A stretch of DNA of 64,000 nt from Gemmatimonadota bacterium (GCA_016874035.1 VGVM01000005.1:21331-85330), one strand, 5' to 3'; counted from the first letter of the stretch, positions 44,312 to 55,576 are shown. Numbers and translations: made by a program. The notes: generated by a model from the letters alone, not told the origin.

Positions 44312-44317
44312 TAGAAT
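44312..44317 (+). promoter_or_regulatory. -10-like TAGAAT for nadA-nadC
   Basis: TAGAAT ends five bases before ATG 44323. A second Pribnow-like TATAAC lies at 44260-44265 and could give a longer leader. No NadR/NiaR-type palindrome was seen. Confidence 0.45.
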
Positions 44318-44322
44318 TCAGC

Positions 44323-45336
44323 ATGGCCGCAACCAGCGCCGTGCCCGACACGGCCCTGCACGAGGACATCCGCCGCCTCGCGCGCGAGCGGAACGCCGTC
44401 GTGCTCGCGCACAACTACGAACGACCCGAGGTCCAGGATGTCGCCGACTACGTGGGCGACTCGCTCGGGCTCTCGCGCGAGGCCGCCAAGACCTCCGCGG
44501 ACGTAATCGTCTTCTGCGGCGTCCACTTCATGGCCGAGACCGCGGCGATCCTGTCGCCCGCGAAGACCGTGCTGCTTCCCGACCTCGCTGCGGGATGTTC
44601 ACTCGCCGATACCATCAACGCCGCACAGCTCCGGCAGTGGAAGTCGGAGCATCCCGGTGCTGTCGTGGTCTCGTATGTGAACACCAGCGCCGAAGTGAAG
44701 GCGGAATCGGATTACTGCTGCACCTCCGGGAACGCCGTGGACATGATCAACGCGATCCCGGGCGACCGGGAGATCCTGTTCCTGCCGGACATGTACCTGG
44801 GCGCCCACGTTCGCCGCATCACCGGCCGCGCGAACATCCGCGTGTGGATGGGCGAGTGCCATGTGCACGCGGGGATCGACCCCGAGAACATCCGGCTGCA
44901 GCGCTCGCTGCACCCGGGCGCCGAGTTCCTGATTCACCCCGAGTGCGGTTGTGCGACGAGCGTGGTCGAGGCCGTATCCGCCGGGGACGTGGACCCGGAC
45001 GGCGTGCACATCCTCTCCACCGAAGGCATGATGCAGCGTCCGGGAAAGTCCGCGGCGAGCGAGTTCATCGTCGCGACCGAGGTGGGCATCCTGCACCGCC
45101 TGCGCCGCAACTATCCGGGTCGCACCTTTTACGCCGCCAACGAGCGCGCGTCGTGCGCGTACATGAAGGTCACCACGCTCGCGAAAGTCGCGGAGTCACT
45201 CGAGCACCTGCGGCATCGCATCACGGTCCCGGCCGACATCGCGGCGCGCGCGCGTACCGCGATCGAGCGCATGGTCGCCATCGGCGGCACGACACCGTCC
45301 ACGCCTCCGGGGCTCGGCGTGGATCCCGGGGAATGA
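44323..45336 (+). CDS. nadA: NadA: quinolinate synthase
   Basis: 337 residues from ATG 44323. The three [4Fe-4S] cysteines are in DLAAGCSLADTIN, PECGCATSVV and NERASCAYMK; substrate-binding segments VLAHNYERPEVQDVADYVGD and YVNTSAEVKAESDYCCTSGN are typical. It condenses iminoaspartate with dihydroxyacetone phosphate to quinolinate. Its stop overlaps nadC by four bases. Confidence 0.96.
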   Translation: MAATSAVPDTALHEDIRRLARERNAVVLAHNYERPEVQDVADYVGDSLGLSREAAKTSADVIVFCGVHFMAETAAILSPAKTVLLPDLAAGCSLADTINAAQLRQWKSEHPGAVVVSYVNTSAEVKAESDYCCTSGNAVDMINAIPGDREILFLPDMYLGAHVRRITGRANIRVWMGECHVHAGIDPENIRLQRSLHPGAEFLIHPECGCATSVVEAVSAGDVDPDGVHILSTEGMMQRPGKSAASEFIVATEVGILHRLRRNYPGRTFYAANERASCAYMKVTTLAKVAESLEHLRHRITVPADIAARARTAIERMVAIGGTTPSTPPGLGVDPGE

Positions 45337-46196
45337 GGCCGCTCGTCTTCCCCCTGGACGAGACCGCCGTCGAGTCGCTGGTGGCGGAGGCACTCGCCGA
45401 AGACGCGGCGGCGCGCGACATCACGACGATCGCGACGGTCCCGCCGGGACGTCGGGCACGGGCGAACATCGTCGCCCGCGAACCCGGCGTGATCGCGGGC
45501 GCGGTGCTCGCGACGACCGCGTTTCGGTTGCTCGATCGGGACGTCGCCATCCGTGTGGATCGGCACGACGGTGAGGTCGTCGCTGCGGGTGAGACCGTCA
45601 TGCACCTGTCGGGGCAGACGCGCGGCATCCTCTCCGCCGAACGCACGGCGCTGAACTTCCTGCAGCGCATGTCCGGCATCGCCTCGCTGACCGCGAAGTT
45701 CGTCGCAGCGGTGCAGGGAACCCGGGCAAAGATCGTGGACACGCGCAAGACCACGCCCGGCCGCCGGTTGCTCGAGAAGTACGCCGTGCGCTGCGGTGGC
45801 GGGGCCAATCACCGCATGGATCTCGCCGCGGCAGTCCTGATCAAGGACAACCACCTCGCCGCGGTCGGAGGCGACGTCGCCGAGGCCGTGCGGCGCGTGC
45901 GCGAACACGCTGACTCCGGCATCATGGTCCAGGTCGAATGCGATACACTCGACCAGCTGCGTGAGGCCGTACGCGCGCACGCGGACAGCGTGCTCCTCGA
46001 CAACATGTCGCTCGAGAATCTCCGGCAGGCAGTCTCGCTTGCGGCGACGTTCGGCTCTCGCGTGATCACCGAAGCCAGCGGCGGCGTGACACTGGCAAGC
46101 GTCGCGGCGATTGCGGCGACCGGGGTGGATCGCATCTCGGTCGGCGCGTTGACGCATTCGCCGCCGGCGCTGGACCTCGCGTTGGATTTCGAATGA
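45333..46196 (+). CDS. nadC: NadC: quinolinate phosphoribosyltransferase
   Basis: 287 residues from ATG 45333 (ATGA overlap). Family motifs: EDAAARDITTIATVP, LNFLQRMSGIASLTAKFV, DTRKTTPGRRLLEKYAV, CGGGANHRMDL, LIKDNHLAAVGG and VLLDNMSLENLRQAV, ending with EASGGVTLASVAAIAATGVD. It makes nicotinate mononucleotide. The stop overlaps the small zinc-ribbon gene by four bases. Confidence 0.96.
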   Translation: MRPLVFPLDETAVESLVAEALAEDAAARDITTIATVPPGRRARANIVAREPGVIAGAVLATTAFRLLDRDVAIRVDRHDGEVVAAGETVMHLSGQTRGILSAERTALNFLQRMSGIASLTAKFVAAVQGTRAKIVDTRKTTPGRRLLEKYAVRCGGGANHRMDLAAAVLIKDNHLAAVGGDVAEAVRRVREHADSGIMVQVECDTLDQLREAVRAHADSVLLDNMSLENLRQAVSLAATFGSRVITEASGGVTLASVAAIAATGVDRISVGALTHSPPALDLALDFE

Positions 46197-46363
46197 CCGC
46201 GGGCAACATGCGCCCGACGGTGCCCGATCCACCGCAACCGCCGGACGGCACACCGGCTTCCGTCCCGTGCGACTATTGCGGGGCCGAGCGCCTCGTCTGG
46301 CGAAAGTGCAAGCTGATCTGCGGGAACTGCGCGCAGATCAACAAGTCGTGCGCGGATCTGTGA
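46193..46363 (+). CDS. Small zinc-ribbon protein (56 residues)
   Basis: The ATG at 46193 overlaps the nadC stop (ATGA) and the frame runs to a TGA at 46361. After a Pro-rich N-terminal 24 residues come CDYCGAERLVWRKCKLICGN and CAQINKSCADL: seven cysteines, with two CxxC pairs able to bind zinc and the Trp-Arg-Lys turn of a rubredoxin-like knuckle. I do not know a named function. Tight coupling to nadC suggests a real gene that size filters would miss. Its last codons and a short 18-base gap precede the convergent DUF255 stop. Confidence 0.72.
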   Translation: MTAGNMRPTVPDPPQPPDGTPASVPCDYCGAERLVWRKCKLICGNCAQINKSCADL

Positions 46364-46381
46364 CGGTGTAGCGGGCAGCCG

Positions 46382-48388
<2,007 letters not shown>

Positions 48389-48500
48389 CAGGAGGGGTGG
48401 GTCTAACCGTTCACGGCGCGCAGCCCCGCGGGAACAGCGGCCTGCGAGTGGCGTGGGGCAACGCGTATCCGCCAGTTTACACGTCGCAACAACACCGCGC

Positions 48501-50110
48501 GTGTTCCGCTACCTCTCGACCCTCCTCGACCCGGCCGGCTTCAGCCACGCGCCCAATCCCGACGCGTGGCGTCAGGCAACGCGCATCGTCTGGATCGCCG
48601 CTGCCGTCCGCCTCGTCATCGGTGCCGTCGTCCCGCTCTTCCCCGACGAGGCGTATTACTGGGATTGGTCGCGCAATCTCGCGCCCGGGTACTTCGACCA
48701 TCCGCCTGCCATCGCGTTCGCCGTCTGGCTCGGGACCGCGGTGTTCGGTGATACGGCGTTCGGAGTTCGCGTCGTCCCGATCCTGCTGACAACCGGTGCG
48801 GGCGTGGCGATCATCCGCACCGCGCGCGCACTTGGTGGCGACGGTGCGGCGCGCCTGGCCGCCGTGTGTTTCACGGTGATGCCGATCGCCGCCGCCGGCG
48901 CCGTGCTCGCCACACCGGACGCGCCCTTGCTGTTCGCGCTGGCGTGGTGCGAGTATGCCGTGATTCGTGCGCTCGGCATGCCTGAAGCCGTCTGGATGGA
49001 TCCGGCGCCCGGCACGGACGACCGCACGCGGTGGTGGATGATCGCGGGACCGCAGCGGGGCTGGCGATGGCCTCGAAGTTCACCGGTGTGCTGTTTCCCG
49101 TCAGCGTGGCCACCGCATTCATCATGCACGGCAAGCTGCAGAACCGCTTCGGCGAACGTGGACCGTATCTCGCGGTCGTGATCGCCGCGGCGGTGCTTGG
49201 CCCGGTGCTCTGGTGGAACGCCCAGCACGACTGGATTGCGTTCCGGTTCCAGCTGAACCACGGGCTTGGTGCGCCGCGCGGCGGCGCGCTGGGTGCGCTG
49301 AACCGCGAGCTCGAGTTGATTGGCGGGCAGGTTGCGCTCGTGTCGCCGATCCTGATCTGGTTCCTGATCCGGGCGATCCGCGACGCGCTGCGCTTTTCCG
49401 AGGAGGGCATCCGGTTCGTGCTGGGCATCGCCTGCGTGATCCCGATGCTCTTCTTCGTCTATAGCGCCACGCGCCGCTCGGTCGAGGCGAACTGGCCGGC
49501 TGCGGTGTGGATTGTCGCGATTCCGCTGCTGGCATCCGACATCCCGCACACGCCACGAATGCGCGCCTGGCTCGGGCGCGGTCTCGTGCTGGCCGCGGCA
49601 TTGAGTGCGGTGGTGTACGTGCACGTGCTGGTGCCCATCCTTCCGCTCCGCGCTGATCGCGACCCGGTGGCGAAGGCGTTCGGCTGGGAACTCGTCGCCG
49701 CAACGGTGGAACGGAAGCGCGGCGCGGCACGCCAGCGGGCCGCGGACGATTCGCTCCCGGTGCTGGTTGCCGCGGAGCGGTATCAGGACGCCGCCAAGCT
49801 CGCGTTCGCGTTGGCGGACCATCCACGAACGTTCTCGCTCAACCTGACCGGCCGCGCCAACCAATACGACCTCTGGCCCGCGATCGCCGATGCCGCGCCC
49901 GCCGGCGCGACCGTCCTGCTCGTGCTCGACGACCAACGCGAGGACCCGCGTGCGATCCGCAAGCTCACCTGCTGTTTTTCGCGAATCGACGAAAGCGAAG
50001 GCGTCACGCTGATGCGCGGGAAGCACGTCGTGGCGCGAAAGCGCATCTGGATCCTCAGTGGCAAGGGCGATGGCTGGCCATCGCGCGACCAGCCCTTCCC
50101 ACCGCCGTAG
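48501..50110 (+). pseudogene. ArnT/GT39-like membrane glycosyltransferase, frameshifted
   Basis: From GTG 48501 the frame encodes an ArnT-like start (VPLFPDEAYYWDWSRNLAPG, YFDHPPAIAFAVWLGTAVFG) with the catalytic-type acidic DE and conserved DHPP loop, up to RWWMIAG near 49047. There the reading shifts by one base: the continuation AAGLAMASKFTGVLFPVSV is only in the next frame (open 49031-50110). One missing base in the run gcgggac at 49043-49050 explains it. The combined protein would be about 537 residues with many helices, a lipid-linked sugar transferase. Either a recent pseudogene or a base-call error. Confidence 0.8.
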
Positions 50111-50143
50111 CCACGGGCCGCACCACAAAACGGGAAAACCGCT

Positions 50144-51535
50144 ATGACGTCTCACGCCGACCTAATCCGGGCTCTCGACGAGCGCGACACGGCCGACTTC
50201 AGCGCGCTGTTCGACTTCCTGCGCATCCCGAGCGTCAGTGCGCGCTCGGAGTACACGGGGGACATGGCGCGCGCCGCCGATTGGCTCGCCCACGCCATGC
50301 GGGGCATCGGGCTCGAGGCCGCCGTGCTGCCGACCGGCGGACATCCTGCCGTGCTTGGCGAATGGCGGAAGGCGCCTCCCGGCGCGCCCACCCTGCTCAT
50401 CTACGGGCACTACGACGTCCAGCCGCCGGAGCCGCTCGAGCTGTGGACGTCGCCGGCCTTCGAGCCGACGATTCGCGACGGCAAGCTCTTTGCACGCGGG
50501 TCGGTGGACGACAAGGGCCAGTTGTGGGCGCATGTCATGGCCCTCAGTGCGCACATGCGCGCGCGCGGCACGCTGCCGCTGAATGTGGTGATTCTCGCCG
50601 AAGGTGAAGAGGAAGTCGGCAGCGATCACTTGGCGCCGTTCATCGCCACCCACCGCGAGCGCCTCGCGTGCGACGCCGTGGTCATCAGCGACTCCGCGAT
50701 GTTCGCCGAGGGCATGCCGAGCATCCTCAGTTCACTGCGCGGGCTCGCGTACTTCGAGGTCACGGTGCGCGGACCGTCCACCGACTTGCACTCGGGGATG
50801 TACGGCGGCGCGGTGGTGAACCCCGCGATGGCGCTCGCCCGGGCGCTGGCGACGCTGCACGACAAGCGCGGCCGCATCGCGATGAAGGGGTTCTATGATC
50901 GCGTTCGCCCGTTCCCCACGGCGGTACTCAAGGGGATGCGGAAGCTCCCGCATTCCGACACCCGATTCCGGAAGGCGCTGGGGGTGCGTGCCCTGGGCGG
51001 CGAGGCAGGGAAGACCACGCTCGAGAAGCTCTGGACGCGCCCGACCTGCGAGATCAACGGCATGCTGTCCGGCTACACCGGTGAGGGTGCCAAGACCGTG
51101 CTCCCAGGCGAGGCGATGGCGAAGGTCAGCTTCCGGCTGGTGCCCGATCAGCGCCCCGACGTAGTGGAGCGGCAGTTCAAGGCGCACCTCATGCGCCAGT
51201 TGCCCGCATCGTCGGGTGTCACCGTGAGCGTGAAGGCACTCCACGGTGGCGCGCCGTGGCGGGCGGATCTCGACGGGCCGATCTTCGACGCCGCCAGGGC
51301 GGCCCTCCGCAACGCGTTCGGCCGCGACCCGGTAATCGTGGGTGAAGGGGGCTCGATCCCCGTGGTCAGTGACTTCGAGCGGCTCCTGAAGGCCCCCGTG
51401 CTGCTGGCCGGTTTCGGGCTGCCCGGCGAGAACGCGCACGCGCCGGACGAGTGGATCGGCGTGGACAACCTGCGCCGCGGAGCGCGGGCGATGGCGTTCC
51501 TCTACGACGAGTTCGCGGCGCGCTACAGTCCCTGA
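50144..51535 (+). CDS. M20-family dipeptidase
   Basis: 463 residues. Zinc-ligand motifs: LLIYGHYDVQPPEP (His, catalytic Asp), GSVDDKGQLWAHVMAL (bridging Asp), LAEGEEEVGSDHL (catalytic Glu) and VVISDSAMF; the dimerisation lid begins near GPSTDLHSGMYGG and the last His is in GENAHAPDEWIG. This is the CNDP/PepV-like dipeptidase group with cytosolic location (no leader). It overlaps the convergent rho stop by 13 bases. Confidence 0.93.
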   Translation: MTSHADLIRALDERDTADFSALFDFLRIPSVSARSEYTGDMARAADWLAHAMRGIGLEAAVLPTGGHPAVLGEWRKAPPGAPTLLIYGHYDVQPPEPLELWTSPAFEPTIRDGKLFARGSVDDKGQLWAHVMALSAHMRARGTLPLNVVILAEGEEEVGSDHLAPFIATHRERLACDAVVISDSAMFAEGMPSILSSLRGLAYFEVTVRGPSTDLHSGMYGGAVVNPAMALARALATLHDKRGRIAMKGFYDRVRPFPTAVLKGMRKLPHSDTRFRKALGVRALGGEAGKTTLEKLWTRPTCEINGMLSGYTGEGAKTVLPGEAMAKVSFRLVPDQRPDVVERQFKAHLMRQLPASSGVTVSVKALHGGAPWRADLDGPIFDAARAALRNAFGRDPVIVGEGGSIPVVSDFERLLKAPVLLAGFGLPGENAHAPDEWIGVDNLRRGARAMAFLYDEFAARYSP

Positions 51536-53250
51536 AGCAGCGCGTCGTTGTTGGTTGTCGCCGCGATGCGCTTGATCAGCCACTCCATCGCAGTCTGCGG
51601 CGGCATCTGCTGCAATCCGCGGCGCAGCATGTAGATCGCCTGCAGCTGGTCCTCGCGGTACAGCTTCTCCTCGCGCCGCGTGCCGCTCGTGGCAATGTCG
51701 AACGCCGGGAAGATGCGCTTCTCCGACAGGGACCGGTCGAGCTTGATCTCGCAGTTGCCCGTTCCCTTGAACTCCTCGAAGATCACGTCATCCATCCGTG
51801 AGCCGGTTTCGACCAACGCGGTCGCGATGATCGTGAGTGAGCCGCCACCGTGTTCGGGCGCGATGGACCGCGCCGACCCGAAGAACGCCTTCGGGCGCGC
51901 CATCGCCGACGAGTCCAGGCCGCCGGAGAGCGTGCGACCCGTTCCTCGCTCGGCCGTGTTGAACGCACGCGCCATGCGCGTCAGCGAGTCGAGCACGATC
52001 ACGACATCCTTGCCCTGCTCGACCAGGCGCCGGGCGCGCTCGAGCACCATCTCGACGACTTCCACATGTCGCTTCGCCGGCTGGTCGAAGCTCGATGCGA
52101 CCACTTCACCGACTCCCCAGGAGATCGCCTCGCTCACTTCCTCGGGACGTTCGTCCACGAGCAGGATGAGCAGCACGGCTTCCGGGTGCTTCAGCGCGAT
52201 GCCTTCCGTGATCGCATGCAGCAGCATGGTCTTGCCGGCGCGGGCCGGCGCGACGATCAGCGCGCGCTGGCCGTAGCCGATCGGCGCGATCAGGTCGATC
52301 GCCCGCCGCGTGAGCTCGGGGCCACCCTTCGCCGGCCGCCCCGTTTCAAGGTGGATTGTCCGCTCCGGGTAACTCGCGATCAGCGTCTGGAAATCGGTGC
52401 GCCGCGCGCCGGCGACCGGTTCGGCGTCATTGAGCAGCGTGATCTCGGCGACGGTCTGGCGCCCACGATGATCGTGCCCCGTGGCCGCAAGCACCTTGTC
52501 GCCCCGGCGCAGTCCGTACTGCCGCACGATATGCGGTCCCACGTAGGCATCGCCCGGCTCGGCGAGGTAACTGTTGGCCGCGCGGCGAATGAAGCCGGCT
52601 TCACGCGACGGATCGAACCACCCTTCCACCGTACCGTCCGGCACGATGACCGGCGGTGGCCCCGAATGCTGCTGGTGCTGGTTTTCGCCGCCCTGCTGGA
52701 AATGCTGGTCGCCGCCCCGATGGCGGCCGCGACGATTGCGTCGCCCTCGCCGCCCGCCACGATGACCACCTTGGTGCCCACCCTGCTGGCCGCCCTGGTG
52801 TCCGCCATGGTGTCCGCTGCGGTTCCACTGCTGGTGACCGCCGTTCTGCCCACCGTTTTGGCCGCCGTTCTGCCCACCGTTTTGGCCGCCGTTCTGTCCG
52901 CCGTTCTGTCCGCCGTTCGCGTTTCCACCTGTCCCAGAGGATCCATTAGCCAGCGATCCGGAGTCACTCGGCGGTTCGCCGCCGACAGGTTCGCGTGGTT
53001 CGGGCCGTGACTCACCGGTGTCCGCTGTGGGCGCCGCGGCCGCGCCGCCGCCGCGAGGCGTTCTCGGGCGCCGCTCAGGCCGCACCTTCGCCGGCGGCTC
53101 AGCCGCATCCGGCCGCTCGGCCTGATGCGGTGCCTCCGGAGCGGAGTCATCGCGGTACGGGTCTGCGCCTTCGGCCACGTTCGCGTCGCCGCTGTCTGCC
53201 GGCTTACGCGTGCCGCGTCCTCGCTTGGGCGAGCGACGTCGTTCGGTCAT
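51523..53250 (-). CDS. rho: Transcription termination factor Rho with long disordered N-terminus
   Basis: 575 residues from ATG 53250, against about 420 usual. Residues 1-200 are low complexity: acidic/Pro-rich, then six QNGG repeats (115-138), His/Gly/Gln-rich (139-160), Arg/Gly-rich (GGRRGRRNRRGRHRGG) and a Gln/His tail. The cold-shock RNA-binding domain follows (GTVEGWFDPSREAGFIRRA), then the RecA-like motor: Walker A APARAGKT with Lys340, ILLVDERPEEV, Q-loop VLDSLTRMARAFN and R-loop GSLTIIATALVETGSRMDD. The short helical Rho_N domain seen in E. coli is not recognisable. Essential terminator, hexameric helicase. Confidence 0.95.
   Translation of the reverse strand: MTERRRSPKRGRGTRKPADSGDANVAEGADPYRDDSAPEAPHQAERPDAAEPPAKVRPERRPRTPRGGGAAAAPTADTGESRPEPREPVGGEPPSDSGSLANGSSGTGGNANGGQNGGQNGGQNGGQNGGQNGGQNGGHQQWNRSGHHGGHQGGQQGGHQGGHRGGRRGRRNRRGRHRGGDQHFQQGGENQHQQHSGPPPVIVPDGTVEGWFDPSREAGFIRRAANSYLAEPGDAYVGPHIVRQYGLRRGDKVLAATGHDHRGRQTVAEITLLNDAEPVAGARRTDFQTLIASYPERTIHLETGRPAKGGPELTRRAIDLIAPIGYGQRALIVAPARAGKTMLLHAITEGIALKHPEAVLLILLVDERPEEVSEAISWGVGEVVASSFDQPAKRHVEVVEMVLERARRLVEQGKDVVIVLDSLTRMARAFNTAERGTGRTLSGGLDSSAMARPKAFFGSARSIAPEHGGGSLTIIATALVETGSRMDDVIFEEFKGTGNCEIKLDRSLSEKRIFPAFDIATSGTRREEKLYREDQLQAIYMLRRGLQQMPPQTAMEWLIKRIAATTNNDALLQGL
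52837..52908 (-). repeat. Six tandem 12-base units coding QNGG in rho
   Basis: Six in-frame 12-base units, each encoding Gln-Asn-Gly-Gly, with synonymous differences between units (CAG/CAA, AAC, GGC/GGT/GGG). Mixed codons mean the tract is not a fresh slippage product, though it can still vary in copy number. Confidence 0.85.
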
Positions 53251-53465
53251 CTGGATATGGGGTAACTGGTGGTGCTGGCGATCGGGTCGCGATTTCGCTC
53301 GATCGTCCCGGGTGCGTGGTGCGCGGCAGCTAGTGCTAATGCTCGCGGGCCAAGATCCCGGTGGGCCCCCCAATGATCTGGCACGAGGCGGGGCCGACTT
53401 GAGGGTTGAGTATGTGCGCGGTCAGGGCGGAGCGCAACCCTCTGCCGCCTACATTTCACAGCGCC

Positions 53466-54050
53466 ATGTCATCCGCTGTGTCAGAATCGATCGCCGCGGT
53501 CGTCCGCGAATACCGCCGCACGGCGGACGTTTCCGCGTTGTTGGCCGCACTCGATCGCATTGCCCGCGAGAGCGAGACGGCCGCGCTGATGGCAGCGGTG
53601 GCGCCCCACCGCGACCTGCACGAGGTGTGTGGGCCCGTGTACGAGGTGATCGTCGAGCGGGAGCCGACGAACGCGACTGCGCTGGTCGCGCTGGCGAACG
53701 CCTATTGGCTCACGGGTCGAGGACCGGAAGTCGTGGCCGGTCTCGCCGATCGCGCACGCTCGGCCGATCCCACGAACCGCGCCGCGTGGCACCTGTGGGC
53801 GCTCGCCGAGTCTTCGCCGCGCGAGCGGACCAGCCGGTGGCGGGTCGTCACGCAGGAGTTCCCGGACGACGAACTGGCGCAGGTGAACCTGGCGGACAAC
53901 GCGGCGGCGCTCGCGGGCGCGGAAAACGACCCGGTTGCGCTCAAGCTGGCGCTGGCGACCTACGAGACGTTGCTCGCCCGGGCCACACGCGGCGACCAGC
54001 GGGCGGCGCTCGAACGCGCGGTCACCACGCTGCGGAACTGGCGTGGCTAG
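53466..54050 (+). CDS. TPR-like helical protein
   Basis: 194 residues from ATG 53466, divergent from rho with a 215-base gap. All-helical, with TPR-type pairs such as NATALVALANAYWLTGRGPE and NRAAWHLWALAESSPRERTS, and an Ala/Leu-rich end. No leader, so cytosolic. Function unknown. A TACATT at 53450-53455 may be its -10; the rest of the gap shows no hairpin or obvious operator. Confidence 0.6.
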   Translation: MSSAVSESIAAVVREYRRTADVSALLAALDRIARESETAALMAAVAPHRDLHEVCGPVYEVIVEREPTNATALVALANAYWLTGRGPEVVAGLADRARSADPTNRAAWHLWALAESSPRERTSRWRVVTQEFPDDELAQVNLADNAAALAGAENDPVALKLALATYETLLARATRGDQRAALERAVTTLRNWRG

Positions 54051-54069
54051 CGAACGCGGCCGTGAGGGC

Positions 54070-54540
54070 CTAGCGCGCGGGCCACGGCGGAGTCGCGGCG
54101 CCGAGCGCGCCGTTTCCGGCGCCGTCGCCGGCGCTGTCTCGGAGCACGTCCTCGCGCTCCACGAGCTCCCGGATCGTCGCAATCAGCGCGGTCGTGACGA
54201 ACGGTTTGTGCCGCACGATGCAGCCCGTGTGCGCAATCAGTCGTTCCGCCTCCACCGACGCGTCCCCCGTGACGAAAACAGTGCGGTCGCGCAGGCGGGG
54301 AAATCGGCGTGCGACGTCGTAGTAGTACAGGTCGCCGCGGCTGCCTGGCAGCCGGAGGTCCAGCACCATCGCGGCGATGTCGGTATCGAGCACCGCATTT
54401 GCTTCGCCCGGATTGCGCGTCGGAACCGCCGCGTACCCGGCTATCTCGACGAGCGACGCGAGTACGGTGCGAACCCCGTCATCATCCTCGATGATGAGTA
54501 CCCGCCGGCGGGCGGACGGATCAACGGGAGCGGTCGGCAT
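54070..54540 (-). CDS. Single-domain response regulator (receiver)
   Basis: 156 residues from ATG 54540. Receiver domain at about 12-130: acidic pocket RVLIIEDDDGVRT, phosphoacceptor Asp in AMVLDLRLPGSRG, Thr in TVFVTGDAS and Lys in VRHKPFVTT. The tail is a Gly/Ala-rich stretch without an output domain. It starts four bases after the stop of the pseudo-receiver/AraC gene, so the two regulators are probably co-expressed. No histidine kinase lies nearby. Confidence 0.88.
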   Translation of the reverse strand: MPTAPVDPSARRRVLIIEDDDGVRTVLASLVEIAGYAAVPTRNPGEANAVLDTDIAAMVLDLRLPGSRGDLYYYDVARRFPRLRDRTVFVTGDASVEAERLIAHTGCIVRHKPFVTTALIATIRELVEREDVLRDSAGDGAGNGALGAATPPWPAR

Positions 54541-54544
54541 CGCA

Positions 54545-55420
54545 TCAAAGGGCATCGAAGCCGAGCCCGCCGCCGAAGCTGTCGCCAAGGCCGCCGAACC
54601 CGTCGCCCGGGTTGTACGGCGCTTCAACGATCGGCGTGACCGGGCCGCGCATCATGCGGTCCGCGACTGCGCGAATGACCACCGACGGGGCCAGCCGGTC
54701 GCGCGCCCGCGCCGGCGTCGTGCCGGTCGCCCACTTCATCGCTGCCGTAAGCGCATCGGCGTCGGCGAAGCCCGTCAGGTGCGCCACGGCCTCGAGCTTC
54801 ATATCGGGGATCCGGCTGAGCGCATACGCCCGGAGTACCCGTGAAGCAAGCAGAATCTCACGGGGGGGCGCGAGGCCGGCCCGGTCGAGGTGCCGGTAGA
54901 GCGAACGCCTCGGGATCGCGGACTGCTCCACGATGTCAGGCACATCGGTGAAGGCGGACGGGTTCCGGAGCACATGCTCGACCACCGCCGCAACGCCATC
55001 GGGGCAACGCGACAGGCGTTGCTTGAGCCGGCGGCACGCGAGCTCGGCCATCGCCACGCCCGGCTGCGTGTCCAGGATGCGACGCAGTGTTTCCGGGTCG
55101 TCGTCCTGCCCGAACAGGATCAGGTCACCAAAGCCCCGCTTGCCGAGTTCGACGATCGGGCGAAGCGTCGAGGCGGTCAGCGAGGCGTACACGACGATCG
55201 GGAGCGCGCGGTAGCGCCGCCGGATGTCGTGGATATGGTCCGTTCGCGAGCGGACGTGATCGTCGAACTGCGGGTCCACGAACAGCACTTCGATCGGCTT
55301 GCGGTGGACCAGGGCGTCGGCGTGCTCCCAATCCAGCGCCAGATGCACGAAATGCATCCCGCCGGCCGCGGTGCGCAGCCGACTGGCCTTTTCGGGCTGG
55401 ATGCATGCTGCTACGTGCAC
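54545..55420 (-). CDS. Pseudo-receiver/AraC-type transcription regulator
   Basis: 291 residues from GTG 55420. The N-terminal half resembles a receiver fold (IEVLFVDPQFDD, LPIVVYASLTAS, LGKRGFGDLILFGQDDDPET) but lacks the paired acidic residues and the Lys needed for phosphorylation. The C-terminal half, about 150-255, is an AraC-like helix-turn-helix pair (IPRRSLYRHLDRAGLAPPRE and KLEAVAHLTGFADADALTAA). The last 25 residues are Gly/Phe-rich. It faces a small lipoprotein gene across 156 bases that hold a direct repeat with 21-base spacing, suggesting it controls both. Confidence 0.75.
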   Translation of the reverse strand: MHVAACIQPEKASRLRTAAGGMHFVHLALDWEHADALVHRKPIEVLFVDPQFDDHVRSRTDHIHDIRRRYRALPIVVYASLTASTLRPIVELGKRGFGDLILFGQDDDPETLRRILDTQPGVAMAELACRRLKQRLSRCPDGVAAVVEHVLRNPSAFTDVPDIVEQSAIPRRSLYRHLDRAGLAPPREILLASRVLRAYALSRIPDMKLEAVAHLTGFADADALTAAMKWATGTTPARARDRLAPSVVIRAVADRMMRGPVTPIVEAPYNPGDGFGGLGDSFGGGLGFDAL

Positions 55421-55475
55421 TCGATTTCACCCCGGCGACGAACGGACCGAAAATGTACCCTTTTTACTGCACGCG

Positions 55476-55512
55476 TGGCACAAATACGGGGTTTTCTGGC
55501 ACGAAATATGGG
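55476..55512. promoter_or_regulatory. Direct repeat operator candidate, 21-base spacing
   Basis: TGGCACAAATACGGGG starts at 55476 and TGGCACGAAATATGGG at 55497, two helical turns apart on the same face of the DNA. AraC-family proteins characteristically bind such directly repeated half-sites at 21 bases. It sits between the divergent AraC-type gene and the small lipoprotein, in the least GC-rich stretch of the window. Confidence 0.55.
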
Positions 55513-55576
55513 TAGTTACGAAAGGAATTGCCAGTACGTTTTGGCGTCATACACCCCCATTTCGGAGGATTCTTCG

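Noticed and set aside
52837..52908. Regular repeats as a CRISPR array
   Set aside because: Contiguous 12-base coding repeats without spacers, in frame within rho.
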